From the NCBI GenBank assembly GCA_021821365.1, contig JAKACN010000016.1, positions 1 to 38,805 on the forward strand: a DNA stretch of 38,805 nucleotides, read 5' to 3'. Source of the DNA: Pseudomonadota bacterium (GTDB taxonomy: Bacteria > Pseudomonadota > Gammaproteobacteria > Burkholderiales > Burkholderiaceae_D). The notes beneath the pieces are model-generated. The model had not been told where the DNA came from, searched no databases, and worked only from the letters and a program-made list of their open reading frames with translations. Positions 16,379 through 25,602 of the stretch are shown piece after piece; position 1 is the first letter of the stretch, and each line of letters opens with the position of its first letter. The position numbers were made by a program, and so were the translations under genes.

Positions 16379-17857
16379 CGCGTCGCAGCCCTTTCCGATT
16401 TCCTGCTCCAGCGCATCGACCGCGGCAGCGGCATGCCGATGAACCGCCAGCTCTACCAGGTGGTCCGCGAAGCCATCCTAGAACGCGTGATGCCGGTCGG
16501 CCTGCAACTGCCCTCTTCGCGCGACCTCGCGCGCGAACTGAAGATCTCGCGCAATACCGTCACCCATGCTTATGATCAGCTGATGGCCGAGGGCTATCTC
16601 GAAACCCGCAAGGGCGCGGGCACTTTCATTGCCGATACCGTGCCGGACCAGATTCCGGAAGCCGACGAGGCCAGCGCACAGGATGCGCGACAGGCCAGCA
16701 GCGCCGGCCTGTCGGAGCGCGGCGCGCAACTGATCCGCCATGCGGGCGCGTACAAGCTGCAATGGGGCGCGTTCATGCCCGGCGTGCCGGACGTCAGCGC
16801 CTTTCCGAACAAGGTGTGGAGCCGCCTGCAGAACAAGCACTGGCGGCGTTCCCGGCCCGAGCTGCTGACCTACGGGCATGGCGGCGGCTACCTGCCCTTG
16901 CGCGAAGCGATTGCCGAGTACCTGCGCGTGGCGCGCTCGGTCAATTGCACCGCGGATCAGGTCATCGTCACTTCCGGCATCCACCAGTCGATCGACCTTG
17001 CGTCCCGGCTGCTTGCGGACGTCGGCGACCGTGCCTGGGTGGAAGATCCCTGTTACTGGGGCACGCGCAATGTGCTCACCTCGCTCAATCTGAAACCCGT
17101 GCCGATCGCGGTCGACGCCGAAGGAATTTGCCCCGGCAATGCGGACCTGCGTCACCCGCCGCGCTTCATCCACGTCTCGCCTTCGCACCAGTATCCGCTC
17201 GGCCAGGTGATGAGCCTGTCGCGCCGGCGCATGCTGCTCGAATACGCGGCGAAGCACAACATCTGGGTCATGGAAGACGATTACGACAGCGAATTCCGCT
17301 ACGCGAGCCGTCCGCTGGCTTCGCTGCAGGGCATGGACACCCATGATCGCGTGATCTATTTCGGTTCGTTCAGCAAGACGCTGTTTCCGGGGTTGCGCAT
17401 CGGCTTCATCGTGGTGCCGCAGGCGCTCGCCGATTCATTCGCGACCGGCTTGTCCGACCTGTACCGTTGCGGACAGTCCTTCACGCAGGCGATCCTGGCC
17501 GAATTCATGACGGAGGGACATTTCGCCTCGCACATCCGGCGCATGCGCGTGCTGTACGCCGAACGGCTGAACCTGCTGCTGGAGGCCATCGAGCGCAATT
17601 TCGGCGGCGAACTGACCATCTCGGGAGACAACGCCGGCCTGCACCTTGTGCTGCTCCTGCCGGACCACTGCGACGATGCGGCGCTCTGCCGCGCCGCACA
17701 GGAACAAGGCATCATCGCGCGCCCTCTCTCGCGTTATTACATGAAACCCTCGCGGGCGAAAAAGGGCCTGCTTCTCGGGTATGCCTGCGTGCCCCATGCA
17801 CAGGTCGGGCCGGCATTCGACCGCCTGTCGCAACTCATACGCCGGCACATCGCCTGA
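16376..17857 (+). CDS. gabR: MocR/GabR-family PLP-dependent transcriptional regulator
   Basis: A 493-residue fusion of an N-terminal GntR winged helix (residues about 20-90; LPSSRDLARELKISRNTVTHAYDQL is the recognition region) to a fold-type I aminotransferase domain (about 130-490) that binds PLP. The PLP lysine is in YFGSFSKTLFPGLRIGF, preceded by the MEDDYDSEFRY block. In Bacillus GabR, GABA reacting with this PLP switches on gabTD. The start is a TTG at 16376; the family usually includes the LSDFLLQRIDRGSG segment, which an ATG at 16433 would drop. No clear ribosome site is visible. Divergent from gabT, which makes it the likely regulator of the gab/ABC operon, probably also of itself. 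Gene symbol by family and context. Confidence 0.9.
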   Translation: MRVAALSDFLLQRIDRGSGMPMNRQLYQVVREAILERVMPVGLQLPSSRDLARELKISRNTVTHAYDQLMAEGYLETRKGAGTFIADTVPDQIPEADEASAQDARQASSAGLSERGAQLIRHAGAYKLQWGAFMPGVPDVSAFPNKVWSRLQNKHWRRSRPELLTYGHGGGYLPLREAIAEYLRVARSVNCTADQVIVTSGIHQSIDLASRLLADVGDRAWVEDPCYWGTRNVLTSLNLKPVPIAVDAEGICPGNADLRHPPRFIHVSPSHQYPLGQVMSLSRRRMLLEYAAKHNIWVMEDDYDSEFRYASRPLASLQGMDTHDRVIYFGSFSKTLFPGLRIGFIVVPQALADSFATGLSDLYRCGQSFTQAILAEFMTEGHFASHIRRMRVLYAERLNLLLEAIERNFGGELTISGDNAGLHLVLLLPDHCDDAALCRAAQEQGIIARPLSRYYMKPSRAKKGLLLGYACVPHAQVGPAFDRLSQLIRRHIA

Positions 17858-17956
17858 ATCGGGCGTAAAGACTGGTGCAGCGCAAACCCATGCAGCCTGC
17901 AATCCGCTAATATGTGCCACACACCATCACCCGAAACGCCGCTCATAGCCGCCATC

Positions 17957-18442
17957 ATGAATCAGGAAGCCAGCACCGCAGCGCCGCAGGACCGGATCGT
18001 ATCCATCCTCGAGCAAGGCGCAGCCGAACCGGGAGGCTTGCTTCCCTCCCTTCACGCCATCCAGGACGCTACAGGATTCATACCGGAGGAATGCATCGCG
18101 AATATCGCGCGTGCATTCAACCTTTCCCAAGCCGAGGTCCATGGCGTGATCACCTTCTATCACGATTTCCGCACGACGCCGCCGGCGAAACACGCCGTGA
18201 GGATTTGCCGCGCGGAGGCATGCCAAAGCATGGGCGCGGAAAAACTGCTCGCGCATGCGGTACAGGCGCTCGGATGCGGTCTGCATGAAAAGACTCCCGA
18301 CGGCATGTTCTCGCTCGAACCCGTGTACTGTCTCGGCCACTGTGCGTGTTCGCCGGCCATCATGCTCGATGGCGCGATGCACGCGCGGGTGACGCCGGAG
18401 CGCTTCGATCAGCTCGTCGCCAGCGTGAAGGAAGGCACATGA
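17957..18442 (+). CDS. fdsG: NAD-dependent formate dehydrogenase gamma subunit (NuoE-like)
   Basis: A 161-residue thioredoxin-fold [2Fe-2S] subunit of the soluble molybdenum formate dehydrogenase, homologous to NuoE of complex I; it passes electrons between the FdsA clusters and FdsB. The four cluster cysteines are in CRAEACQSMG and CLGHCACSPA, and the N-terminal helical part has AEVHGVITFYHDF. The ATG at 17957 matches the length of known FdsG; an ATG at 17912 is also open, but a TAATAT -10-like element overlaps it (17908-17913). The stop overlaps the fdsB start (ATGA). First gene of fdsGBA-fdhD-fdsD, 99 bases after gabR on the same strand. Confidence 0.93.
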   Translation: MNQEASTAAPQDRIVSILEQGAAEPGGLLPSLHAIQDATGFIPEECIANIARAFNLSQAEVHGVITFYHDFRTTPPAKHAVRICRAEACQSMGAEKLLAHAVQALGCGLHEKTPDGMFSLEPVYCLGHCACSPAIMLDGAMHARVTPERFDQLVASVKEGT

Positions 18443-19980
18443 CAATCCGGATCTTCGTGCCGCGCGACGCCACTGCGCTTGCACTCGGTGCGCAGGAGGT
18501 GGCGGAGGCAATCGCAGCGGAGGCGCATCGCCGGCAGATGAATGTGCAGATCGTGCGCAACGGCACGCGCGGCATGCTGTGGCTGGAGCCGCTGGTCGAG
18601 GTGCAGACGCCGGCCGGGCGTATCGGCTTCGGACCGGTGCAAGCCGCCGACGTGGCGTCGCTGTTCGACGCAGGGTTCCATTCCGGGCATGCGGTGCATC
18701 CGCTCGCCGTCGGTCTGGTGGAACGCATCCCCTATTTTCGCAATCAGCAGCGCCTCACCTTCGCGCGTGCCGGCATCACCGATCCGCTGTCGTTGTCGGA
18801 TTATGAATTCCACGGTGGCTATGAAGGCTTGCGCGAGGCGCTCAAGCTGGACAGCGCTGCCATCGTCGATGCGATCGGTGAGTCCGGCCTGCGCGGACGC
18901 GGCGGCGCGGCGTTCCCGGCCGGTATCAAATGGAAGACGGTGCTGGACGCGCCGGCGGCGCAGAAGTACGTGGTCTGCAATGCCGATGAGGGCGATTCCG
19001 GCAGCTTCGCCGACCGCATCCTGATGGAAGCCGACCCGTTCGCGCTGATCGAAGGTATGACGATTGCGGCCATCGCAGTTGGCGCGAGCAAGGGATACAT
19101 CTATGTGCGCAGCGAATATCCGCACGCCATTGACGCGCTCAACGCAGCCATCGACATCGCCCAGGACAAGGGATATCTCGGCGACGACGTGCTGGGCTCG
19201 GGAAAATCTTTCCACCTGCAGGTGCGCAAGGGGGCCGGCGCGTATATCTGCGGCGAGGAAACCGCCTTGCTGGAAAGCCTCGAAGGCAAGCGCGGCATCG
19301 TGCGCGCCAAGCCGCCGCTGCCGGCGCTGCATGGCCTGTTCGGCAAGCCGACCATCGTCAACAATGTGCTGACGCTTGCAAGCGTGCCGGTGATCCTCGC
19401 CAGGGGCGCGGCACATTACCGGGAATTCGGCACCGGACGCTCGCGCGGCACCCTGCCGATCCAGCTTGCCGGCAACATCAAGCGCGGCGGCCTGATCGAA
19501 GTGCCGTTTGGCGTGCGTCTGCGCGACATCCTGTTCGACTATGGCGGTGGCACGGCGTCCGGCCGTCCGATCAAGGCGGTGCAGGTCGGCGGTCCGCTCG
19601 GCGCCTACCTGCCCGAGGCCCATTGGGACATGCCGCTCGACTATGAAACCTTCGCCGGATTCGGTGCAGTGCTCGGCCATGGCAGCATCGTGGTGCATGA
19701 CGACAGCGCGGACATGGCAAAGCTGGCGCGTTACGCGATGGAATTCTGCGCCATCGAGTCCTGCGGCAAATGCACGCCATGTCGCATTGGTTCTACGCGC
19801 GGCGTCGAGGTTATGGACCGGATCATCGCCGGCAAGGACCGGCCGCAGCAAATCCACCTCCTGCGCGATTTGTGCGACACCATGCTGCATGGCTCGCTAT
19901 GCGCCATGGGCGGCATGACGCCCTACCCTGTCCTGTCGGCGCTGCACCATTTTCCGCAGGATTTCGGCCAGGAGAAATGA
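18439..19980 (+). CDS. fdsB: NAD-dependent formate dehydrogenase beta subunit (NuoF-like)
   Basis: A 513-residue flavoprotein that reduces NAD+ in the formate dehydrogenase complex. An N-terminal ~120-residue thioredoxin-like part (as in fused NuoE/F-type proteins) is followed by the NuoF core: the FMN/NADH glycine loop GRGGAAFPAGIKWK, VVCNADEGDSGSFADRILME, GAGAYICGEETALLESLEGKRG (in pieces), and the [4Fe-4S] motif ESCGKCTPCRIGSTRG with a fourth cysteine near the C-terminus (GSLCAMGG). The ATG at 18439 overlaps the fdsG stop; an earlier in-frame start at 18346 lies within fdsG and is unlikely. The stop overlaps the fdsA start by one base. Confidence 0.94.
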   Translation: MTIRIFVPRDATALALGAQEVAEAIAAEAHRRQMNVQIVRNGTRGMLWLEPLVEVQTPAGRIGFGPVQAADVASLFDAGFHSGHAVHPLAVGLVERIPYFRNQQRLTFARAGITDPLSLSDYEFHGGYEGLREALKLDSAAIVDAIGESGLRGRGGAAFPAGIKWKTVLDAPAAQKYVVCNADEGDSGSFADRILMEADPFALIEGMTIAAIAVGASKGYIYVRSEYPHAIDALNAAIDIAQDKGYLGDDVLGSGKSFHLQVRKGAGAYICGEETALLESLEGKRGIVRAKPPLPALHGLFGKPTIVNNVLTLASVPVILARGAAHYREFGTGRSRGTLPIQLAGNIKRGGLIEVPFGVRLRDILFDYGGGTASGRPIKAVQVGGPLGAYLPEAHWDMPLDYETFAGFGAVLGHGSIVVHDDSADMAKLARYAMEFCAIESCGKCTPCRIGSTRGVEVMDRIIAGKDRPQQIHLLRDLCDTMLHGSLCAMGGMTPYPVLSALHHFPQDFGQEK

Positions 19981-22835
19981 TGAGGGAAACCATACTGAAG
20001 CGCGATTTCGGCACGCCGGCCCGCGTCTCCAACGAAACCGTCACCCTGGAGATCGACGGTGTCGAAGTGACGGTTCCGGCCGGCACCTCGGTCATGCGCG
20101 CAGCCGCCGAGAGCGGCATCAACATCCCGAAACTCTGCGCTACCGACAGCCTGGAAGCCTTCGGTTCCTGCCGCCTGTGCCTCGTCGAAATCGAGGGACG
20201 CAAGAGTTATCCAGCTTCCTGCACCACGCCGGTCGAGCCGGGCATGAAGGTGCGCACGCAGACGCCAAAACTGCAAGCCTTGCGCAAGGGCGTGATGGAA
20301 CTCTACATCTCCGACCATCCGCTCGACTGCCTCACCTGCCCGGCCAACGGCAACTGCGAGCTGCAGGACATGGCTGGCGTGGTCGGCCTGCGGGAAGTGC
20401 GCTACGGCTTCGATGGTGCCAATCACCTCGACAGCAGGAAAGACGAATCGAATCCGTACTTTACTTTCGATCCGTCGAAGTGCATCGTGTGCAGCCGCTG
20501 CGTGCGCGCTTGCGAGGACATCCAGGGCACGTTCGCGCTGACGATTTCCGGCCGCGGTTTCGAATCGCGGGTGTCGCCCGGGCGCAACCAGCCCTTCATG
20601 GACTCCGAATGCGTATCCTGCGGCGCCTGCGTCGAGGCGTGCCCTACTGCCACGCTGATGGAAAAGACCGTCATCCGGCTTGGACAGGCGGAACACAGTA
20701 TTACCACTACCTGCGCCTACTGCGGTGTCGGCTGTTCGCTGCGCGCCGAGATGAAGGGCAATGAAGTCGTGCGCATGGTGCCGCACAAGGACGGCAAGGC
20801 CAACGAGGGGCATGCCTGCGTGAAGGGGCGTTTTGCGTGGGGCTACGCGACGCACAAGGACCGCATCACGAAGCCGATGATCCGCCGCAAGATCAGCGAT
20901 CCCTGGCAGGAAGTGTCGTGGGACGAGGCGCTCGATTACGCGGCGTCGGAGTTCAGACGCGTCCAGGCGAAATACGGCAGGGATGCGGTCGGCGGCATCG
21001 TCTCCTCGCGCTGCACGAACGAGGAAGACTACCTCATGCAGAAGCTGGTGCGCGCCGCCTTCGGTAACAACAACGTCGACAATTGCGCCCGCGTCTGCCA
21101 TTCGCCGACGGGTTACGGATTGAAGCAGACGCTGGGCGAATCAGCCGGTACGCAGACCTTCAAGTCAGTCGAACAATCGGACGTGATCATGGTGATCGGC
21201 GCCAATCCGACCGATGGCCATCCGGTGTTCGCCTCTCGCCTGAAGCGGCGGCTGCGAGAAGGAGCAAGGCTGATTGTCATCGATCCGCGCCGCATCGACC
21301 TGGTGAAAGCGCCGCACATTGCGGCGGACTACCATCTGCAACTCAAGCCGGGCACGAACGTCGCCGTCATCAGCGCGCTGGCGCATGTGATCGTGACCGA
21401 AGGTCTGCTGACCGAGGCATTCATCGCGCAACGTTGCGAGGAAAAATCCTTCGCACAGTGGAAGGCGTTCGTCGCGCTGCCCGAAAACTCGCCGGAAGCG
21501 ATGGAAGCCGTCACCGGCGTTCCGGCGCGGATGATGCGCGATGCCGGGCGTCTTTATGCGACCGGCGGTAACGCAGCCATCTATTACGGGCTTGGCGTGA
21601 CCGAGCACGCGCAGGGATCGACCATGGTGATGGGCATCGCCAACCTCGCGATGGCGACCGGCAATGTCGGCCGCGAAGGCGTGGGTGTGAACCCGCTGCG
21701 AGGCCAGAATAATGTGCAGGGCTCATGCGACATGGGCTCCTTCCCGCATGAACTGCCGGGCTATCGGCATGTGTCCGACGCGACGGCGCGCATGCAGTTC
21801 GAAGCCGCCTGGGGTGTGGAACTCCAGCCGGAGCCGGGGCTGCGCATTCCGAACATGTTCGACGCCGCGCTGCATGGCAGCTTCAAGGGCCTGTACTGCC
21901 AGGGCGAAGACATCGTGCAGTCGGATCCGAATACTCAGCACGTCGCTGCGGCGCTGGCAGCGATGGAATGCATCGTCGTGCAGGATATCTTCCTGAACGA
22001 GACCGCGAAATATGCACACGTGCTGTTGCCCGGTTCGTCATTCCTTGAAAAGGACGGCACCTTCACGAACGCCGAGCGCCGCATCTCGCGCGTGCGCAAG
22101 GTCATGCCGCCGAAGGCCGGCTATGCCGACTGGGAAGTGACGATGCATCTGGCGAAGCGGCTCGGCTATGACATGCATTACAAGCACCCTTCCGAGATCA
22201 TGGACGAGATCGCCCGGCTGACACCGACTTTCCGTGGCGTCAGTTACGGGAAGCTTGACCGTCTCGGCAGCATCCAGTGGCCGTGCAATGACGATGCGCC
22301 GGGGGGGACACCGATCATGCACAAGGAGCAGTTCGTGCGCGGCAAGGGCCGCTTCATGATCACGAAATATGTAGCGACGGATGAGAAGGTCACGCGCAAG
22401 TATCCGCTGATCCTCACCACCGGCCGCATCCTGTCGCAATACAACGCCGGCGTGCAGACGCGCCGCACGGACAACGTGCGCTGGTATCCGGAGGACCGGC
22501 TAGAGATCCATCCTCATGATGCGCAGGAGCGCGGCATCAAGGACGGCGATTGGGCCGGCGTGCAGAGCCGTGCCGGCGATACGGTCCTGCGTGCGCTGGT
22601 CACCGAACGCGTTCAACCTGGCGTGGTATACAGCACCTTCCATTTCCCCGAATCCGGTGCGAACGTGATCACCACCGACAACTCCGATTGGGCCACCAAC
22701 TGCCCCGAGTACAAGGTGACGGCGGTACAGGTCATGCCGGTGACGCACCCGTCCGCATGGCAGCAGCATTTCTCGGAATTCAGCCGCACGCAACTGGGTC
22801 TTCATCATGCCGCCGCGCCGGCAGGAAGCGAGTGA
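19980..22835 (+). CDS. fdsA: NAD-dependent formate dehydrogenase alpha subunit (molybdenum catalytic subunit)
   Basis: Catalytic subunit, 951 residues, oxidising formate to CO2. Order of domains: N-terminal [2Fe-2S] ferredoxin (CATDSLEAFGSCRLCLVE and a later Cys), NuoG-type His/Cys cluster (DHPLDCLTCPANGNCEL), two [4Fe-4S] sites (CIVCSRCVRACED; CVSCGACVEACPT), the cluster at the head of the molybdopterin domain (CAYCGVGC and a later CVKGRF), then the Mo-bis-MGD domain. The molybdenum ligand is Cys373 followed by His374 in NCARVCHSPT, so it is a cysteine and not a selenocysteine enzyme. Two ATGs lie in tandem (19977, 19980); the AGGAG at 19970-19974 fits the second. Its usual partner length is about 950-960 residues, so it is full size. 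Confidence 0.95.
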   Translation: MRETILKRDFGTPARVSNETVTLEIDGVEVTVPAGTSVMRAAAESGINIPKLCATDSLEAFGSCRLCLVEIEGRKSYPASCTTPVEPGMKVRTQTPKLQALRKGVMELYISDHPLDCLTCPANGNCELQDMAGVVGLREVRYGFDGANHLDSRKDESNPYFTFDPSKCIVCSRCVRACEDIQGTFALTISGRGFESRVSPGRNQPFMDSECVSCGACVEACPTATLMEKTVIRLGQAEHSITTTCAYCGVGCSLRAEMKGNEVVRMVPHKDGKANEGHACVKGRFAWGYATHKDRITKPMIRRKISDPWQEVSWDEALDYAASEFRRVQAKYGRDAVGGIVSSRCTNEEDYLMQKLVRAAFGNNNVDNCARVCHSPTGYGLKQTLGESAGTQTFKSVEQSDVIMVIGANPTDGHPVFASRLKRRLREGARLIVIDPRRIDLVKAPHIAADYHLQLKPGTNVAVISALAHVIVTEGLLTEAFIAQRCEEKSFAQWKAFVALPENSPEAMEAVTGVPARMMRDAGRLYATGGNAAIYYGLGVTEHAQGSTMVMGIANLAMATGNVGREGVGVNPLRGQNNVQGSCDMGSFPHELPGYRHVSDATARMQFEAAWGVELQPEPGLRIPNMFDAALHGSFKGLYCQGEDIVQSDPNTQHVAAALAAMECIVVQDIFLNETAKYAHVLLPGSSFLEKDGTFTNAERRISRVRKVMPPKAGYADWEVTMHLAKRLGYDMHYKHPSEIMDEIARLTPTFRGVSYGKLDRLGSIQWPCNDDAPGGTPIMHKEQFVRGKGRFMITKYVATDEKVTRKYPLILTTGRILSQYNAGVQTRRTDNVRWYPEDRLEIHPHDAQERGIKDGDWAGVQSRAGDTVLRALVTERVQPGVVYSTFHFPESGANVITTDNSDWATNCPEYKVTAVQVMPVTHPSAWQQHFSEFSRTQLGLHHAAAPAGSE

Positions 22836-22841
22836 CAAGGC

Positions 22842-23660
22842 ATGGACGATCTGGAAACCATCGAACGCCGGTCGGATCGTCGTCCGGTCAAGCGCCTGCG
22901 CGGCGGAACGTGGATGGATGCGCACGACGAGTTGGCCGAGGAAGTGCCGATCGCACTGGAATACAACGGCATTTCGCACGCCGTCATGCTCGCCACACCG
23001 GCTGACCTGGAGGAATTCGCACTGGGATTTTCCCTCAGCGAAGGAGTGATCGCATCGCCGCGGGAGTGCCATGACATGGCAACTTCGCGCGGCGACGCAG
23101 GCATCACATTACATATCACCATCGGCAACGCAGCCTTCGCGCGACTGAAGGAGCGTCGCCGCAACCTGGTCGGGCGCACCGGCTGCGGCCTCTGCGGTAC
23201 GGAAAGCCTGGAACATGTGCTTCGACCGCTTCCGTGCCTTGCGCAACCCCGGCCGCTGTCGCCGGCGGGCATCCGCCGCGCCCTCGCCGGCCTCGACGCC
23301 CTGCAGCCGCTCAACCGCATGACCGGCGGCACGCATGCCGCCGCCTGGTGCGCGCCGGACGGCGAACTGCGGCTCGCCTTCGAAGACGTAGGCCGCCACA
23401 ATGCACTCGATAAGCTGATCGGGGCGATGGCGAAGTCACGCATGGATTTTGCGGACGGTTTTGTGTTGATCACGAGTCGTGCCAGCGTGGAGATGGTGCA
23501 GAAGGCAATCACGGTGGGAATACCGGCGCTGGTGGCGATTTCGGCGCCCACGGCACTGGCTGTACGCGTCGCGCAGGAGCATGGCATGACATTGATTGCC
23601 TTCGCGCGTGGCGGCGATTTCGTGGCTTATGCGAATCGCGGAAACATCGAGGCGGAATAG
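22842..23660 (+). CDS. fdhD: Formate dehydrogenase accessory sulfurtransferase FdhD
   Basis: A 272-residue cytoplasmic protein (FdsC in this operon type) that passes sulfur from a cysteine desulfurase to the molybdenum cofactor, a step needed for active formate dehydrogenase. Visible signatures: EEFALGFSLSEGVI, the sulfur-carrying CxxC loop in RTGCGLCGTE, NRMTGGTHAAAW, the FEDVGRHNALDKLIG block, and SRASVEMVQKA. It starts six bases after fdsA and ends four bases before fdsD, so it is cotranscribed. Confidence 0.94.
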   Translation: MDDLETIERRSDRRPVKRLRGGTWMDAHDELAEEVPIALEYNGISHAVMLATPADLEEFALGFSLSEGVIASPRECHDMATSRGDAGITLHITIGNAAFARLKERRRNLVGRTGCGLCGTESLEHVLRPLPCLAQPRPLSPAGIRRALAGLDALQPLNRMTGGTHAAAWCAPDGELRLAFEDVGRHNALDKLIGAMAKSRMDFADGFVLITSRASVEMVQKAITVGIPALVAISAPTALAVRVAQEHGMTLIAFARGGDFVAYANRGNIEAE

Positions 23661-23664
23661 CAAT

Positions 23665-23898
23665 ATGGATAGTCGAAACCTTGTAAAAATGGCCAACCAG
23701 ATCGGCGACTATTTCGAGGCCTGGCCCGACCGGACGGAAGCGTCGCTGGAGATCGTCAGCCACCTGCGCAGGTTCTGGGCGCCTGCCATGCGCAGCGAGC
23801 TGCTGCGGCATGTGGACGAGCACCATGGCGAAGGTTTGAAGGACATGGTCCTGGCTGCGATCACGCTGCATCGCGACAAGCTGGAAGCACGGGCGTGA
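23665..23898 (+). CDS. fdsD: Formate dehydrogenase delta subunit
   Basis: A small helical protein of 77 residues with the family pattern NLVKMANQIGDYFEAWPD near the N-terminus and HLRRFWAPAMRSEL in the middle. FdsD is needed for assembly or stability of the FdsABG complex; its chemistry is not known. The ATG at 23665 lies four bases after the fdhD stop codon. Last gene of the formate dehydrogenase operon; it ends 18 bases from the convergent diguanylate cyclase gene, with no visible terminator between them. Confidence 0.93.
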   Translation: MDSRNLVKMANQIGDYFEAWPDRTEASLEIVSHLRRFWAPAMRSELLRHVDEHHGEGLKDMVLAAITLHRDKLEARA

Positions 23899-23916
23899 AT
23901 TTCCCGCGCGGCAGTA

Positions 23917-25485
23917 TCAGGCTATCGTCCTGCCTCCGCCGCGCGCCACCACGATGCGACGTTTCCCCAGGGCCTTGGCTTCATACATCGCGTCGTCGGC
24001 GCAGTGGAATATCGCCTTGCCGGTGGTCCCGGAATCCGGGAAGCCGGCTACACCGATGCTGGCCGAAATGGTCATCGATACATCGTCGATGACGTAGGGC
24101 GTCGAAAGGCTGTCCACCAGTTTGCGTGCGACGCCGGCGGCATCCTCGATGGCGGCGTCGATCAGCACCAGGGCGAATTCGTCTCCGCCCAGGCGCGCTG
24201 CCAGGTCGGACTCGCGGATACCCGTCTCCAGACGCTCGGCCACCATGCACAGCAGCTTGTCGCCGGTTGCGTGGCCGTGTTCGTCATTGATGTTCTTGAA
24301 GCCGTCGAGATCGATATAAAGCACGGCAAGGCAGGAGCCGTTGCGCTGGCAGAGCGCGAGCTGCTTCTCGACGATCTCGGCGATCAAGGCACGATTCGGC
24401 AGACCCGTGAGCACATCGTGCCTGGCCTGGTGCTGCGCCTCGATCAACATTCCCGATGCTTTTACCAGCGATGCGCCCACTTCATCCGCTTCCTTCAGGT
24501 GAAGAGGCGGCACGACCACCTTCTTTCCCGCGCCGAGCGCCAATGCCGGCACGCGCAAACCGCGCACCGAGCGCGCAATGCGGCCACCGACCCACCATGC
24601 CACCCCGAGGCTGCACGAGAGCAGAATCGCGGCGGCAACGATGAGCCAGGACAGCGTCCGCCGCAGTTCGTGCTCCAGTGTGCTGGTCGGGATATCGATC
24701 GCAATCGTCCAGTTCGATACCGAGGACCGGCTGAATACCGTCACTGCCGGAATCCCTTCGACGGTGAGGCGTTCGAAAGCCCCTTCCCTGGCGCTGGCGA
24801 TCTGCTGGCGCAAAAGAGGCATGCCTTGCTTGCCGACGGCGCGCGCATCGTCGCGGGTGCTGGCAATGATCGTTCCGTTGCCGTCGAAAATGATTCCCCG
24901 CCAGTCCGCCGGAAGGTTTTGGCGGTGCAGGAGCCTGATGAAGCGCTCCGCAAAGATGCCGGAACTGAGAGCGCATGGATCGACGCCTGGGCAATGCACC
25001 GGAACGCCGATCGCGATCGCGGGCCGTCCGAAGATGGGGCCATAGAACAGGTCCGACACCATTGGCTTGCGGGTCATTGCCATGGGCGCCAGGGGCACGG
25101 TGCGCGAACGTACGGGAAGTTTTGTGCCATAGGCCTGGCTGGTATTGATCAGTTGGCCGCCGCGGAGATCGCTGAGCACGATGTTGTCGCCAAACTGGTG
25201 CCGAAGGACGTCCCTTGCCTGGCCATAAAACGCCGCGAGGTCGTTCGATGCCAGGTAAGGCGAAGTGCCGAGCGCATTCAGGGAAGCGGTAATGGTCGCC
25301 AGATCGCCGTCGAGCACGGCCGCCATGGCATGGACCGTCGCGAGGGAATTGCGCGCAAGCTGCTCGCGGGCTCGCTGGTAGTCATGAAAGATCAGCAGTG
25401 CGGCCATGACGACTGCCGGGATCACGCAGCCCATGACAAGAAGCGCAAGCTGCGAGCGAATGGAAGGGCTCTTGCTCATGTGCAT
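23917..25485 (-). CDS. Membrane-bound diguanylate cyclase with Cache-like sensor
   Basis: Makes cyclic di-GMP from two GTP. The 522-residue protein has a first helix at about residues 13-34, a periplasmic sensor region of about 240 residues of Cache type (with TVHAMAAVLDGDLATI and GIIFDGNGTIIAST blocks), a second helix around SWLIVAAAILLSCSLGVAWWV, a short linker and a C-terminal GGDEF domain. The active-site motif is intact (GGDEF, residues 433-437), and an RESD inhibitory site sits five residues upstream, so product inhibition is expected. There is no EAL domain. The start is taken as ATG 25485 (ATG 25479 also possible); the ribosome site is weak and the longer frame uses TTG. Convergent with fdsD. 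Ligand unknown. Confidence 0.92.
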   Translation of the reverse strand: MHMSKSPSIRSQLALLVMGCVIPAVVMAALLIFHDYQRAREQLARNSLATVHAMAAVLDGDLATITASLNALGTSPYLASNDLAAFYGQARDVLRHQFGDNIVLSDLRGGQLINTSQAYGTKLPVRSRTVPLAPMAMTRKPMVSDLFYGPIFGRPAIAIGVPVHCPGVDPCALSSGIFAERFIRLLHRQNLPADWRGIIFDGNGTIIASTRDDARAVGKQGMPLLRQQIASAREGAFERLTVEGIPAVTVFSRSSVSNWTIAIDIPTSTLEHELRRTLSWLIVAAAILLSCSLGVAWWVGGRIARSVRGLRVPALALGAGKKVVVPPLHLKEADEVGASLVKASGMLIEAQHQARHDVLTGLPNRALIAEIVEKQLALCQRNGSCLAVLYIDLDGFKNINDEHGHATGDKLLCMVAERLETGIRESDLAARLGGDEFALVLIDAAIEDAAGVARKLVDSLSTPYVIDDVSMTISASIGVAGFPDSGTTGKAIFHCADDAMYEAKALGKRRIVVARGGGRTIA

Positions 25486-25602
25486 TTGCGGTGGACGTCC
25501 GTGACGAGGGAAAGATCGCACACGCAGCGTCAACCGCTAAAACATCGATTTCCCATTCTACATTACCTTATGGAAATATTTCATTGTTGTCGAACAAATG
25601 CA

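Noticed and set aside
17912-17956. ATG at 17912 as the fdsG start
   Set aside because: It overlaps a -10-like TAATAT and adds 15 non-conserved residues; 17957 matches the usual FdsG length. Not excluded without transcript mapping.
18409-19890. A 493-codon open frame antisense to fdsB
   Set aside because: No domain signature; fdsB has intact flavin and iron-sulfur motifs on the plus strand.
22302-22310. Run of seven G residues in fdsA (possible frameshift)
   Set aside because: The reading frame continues without interruption and the flanking protein sequence is normal for the family.
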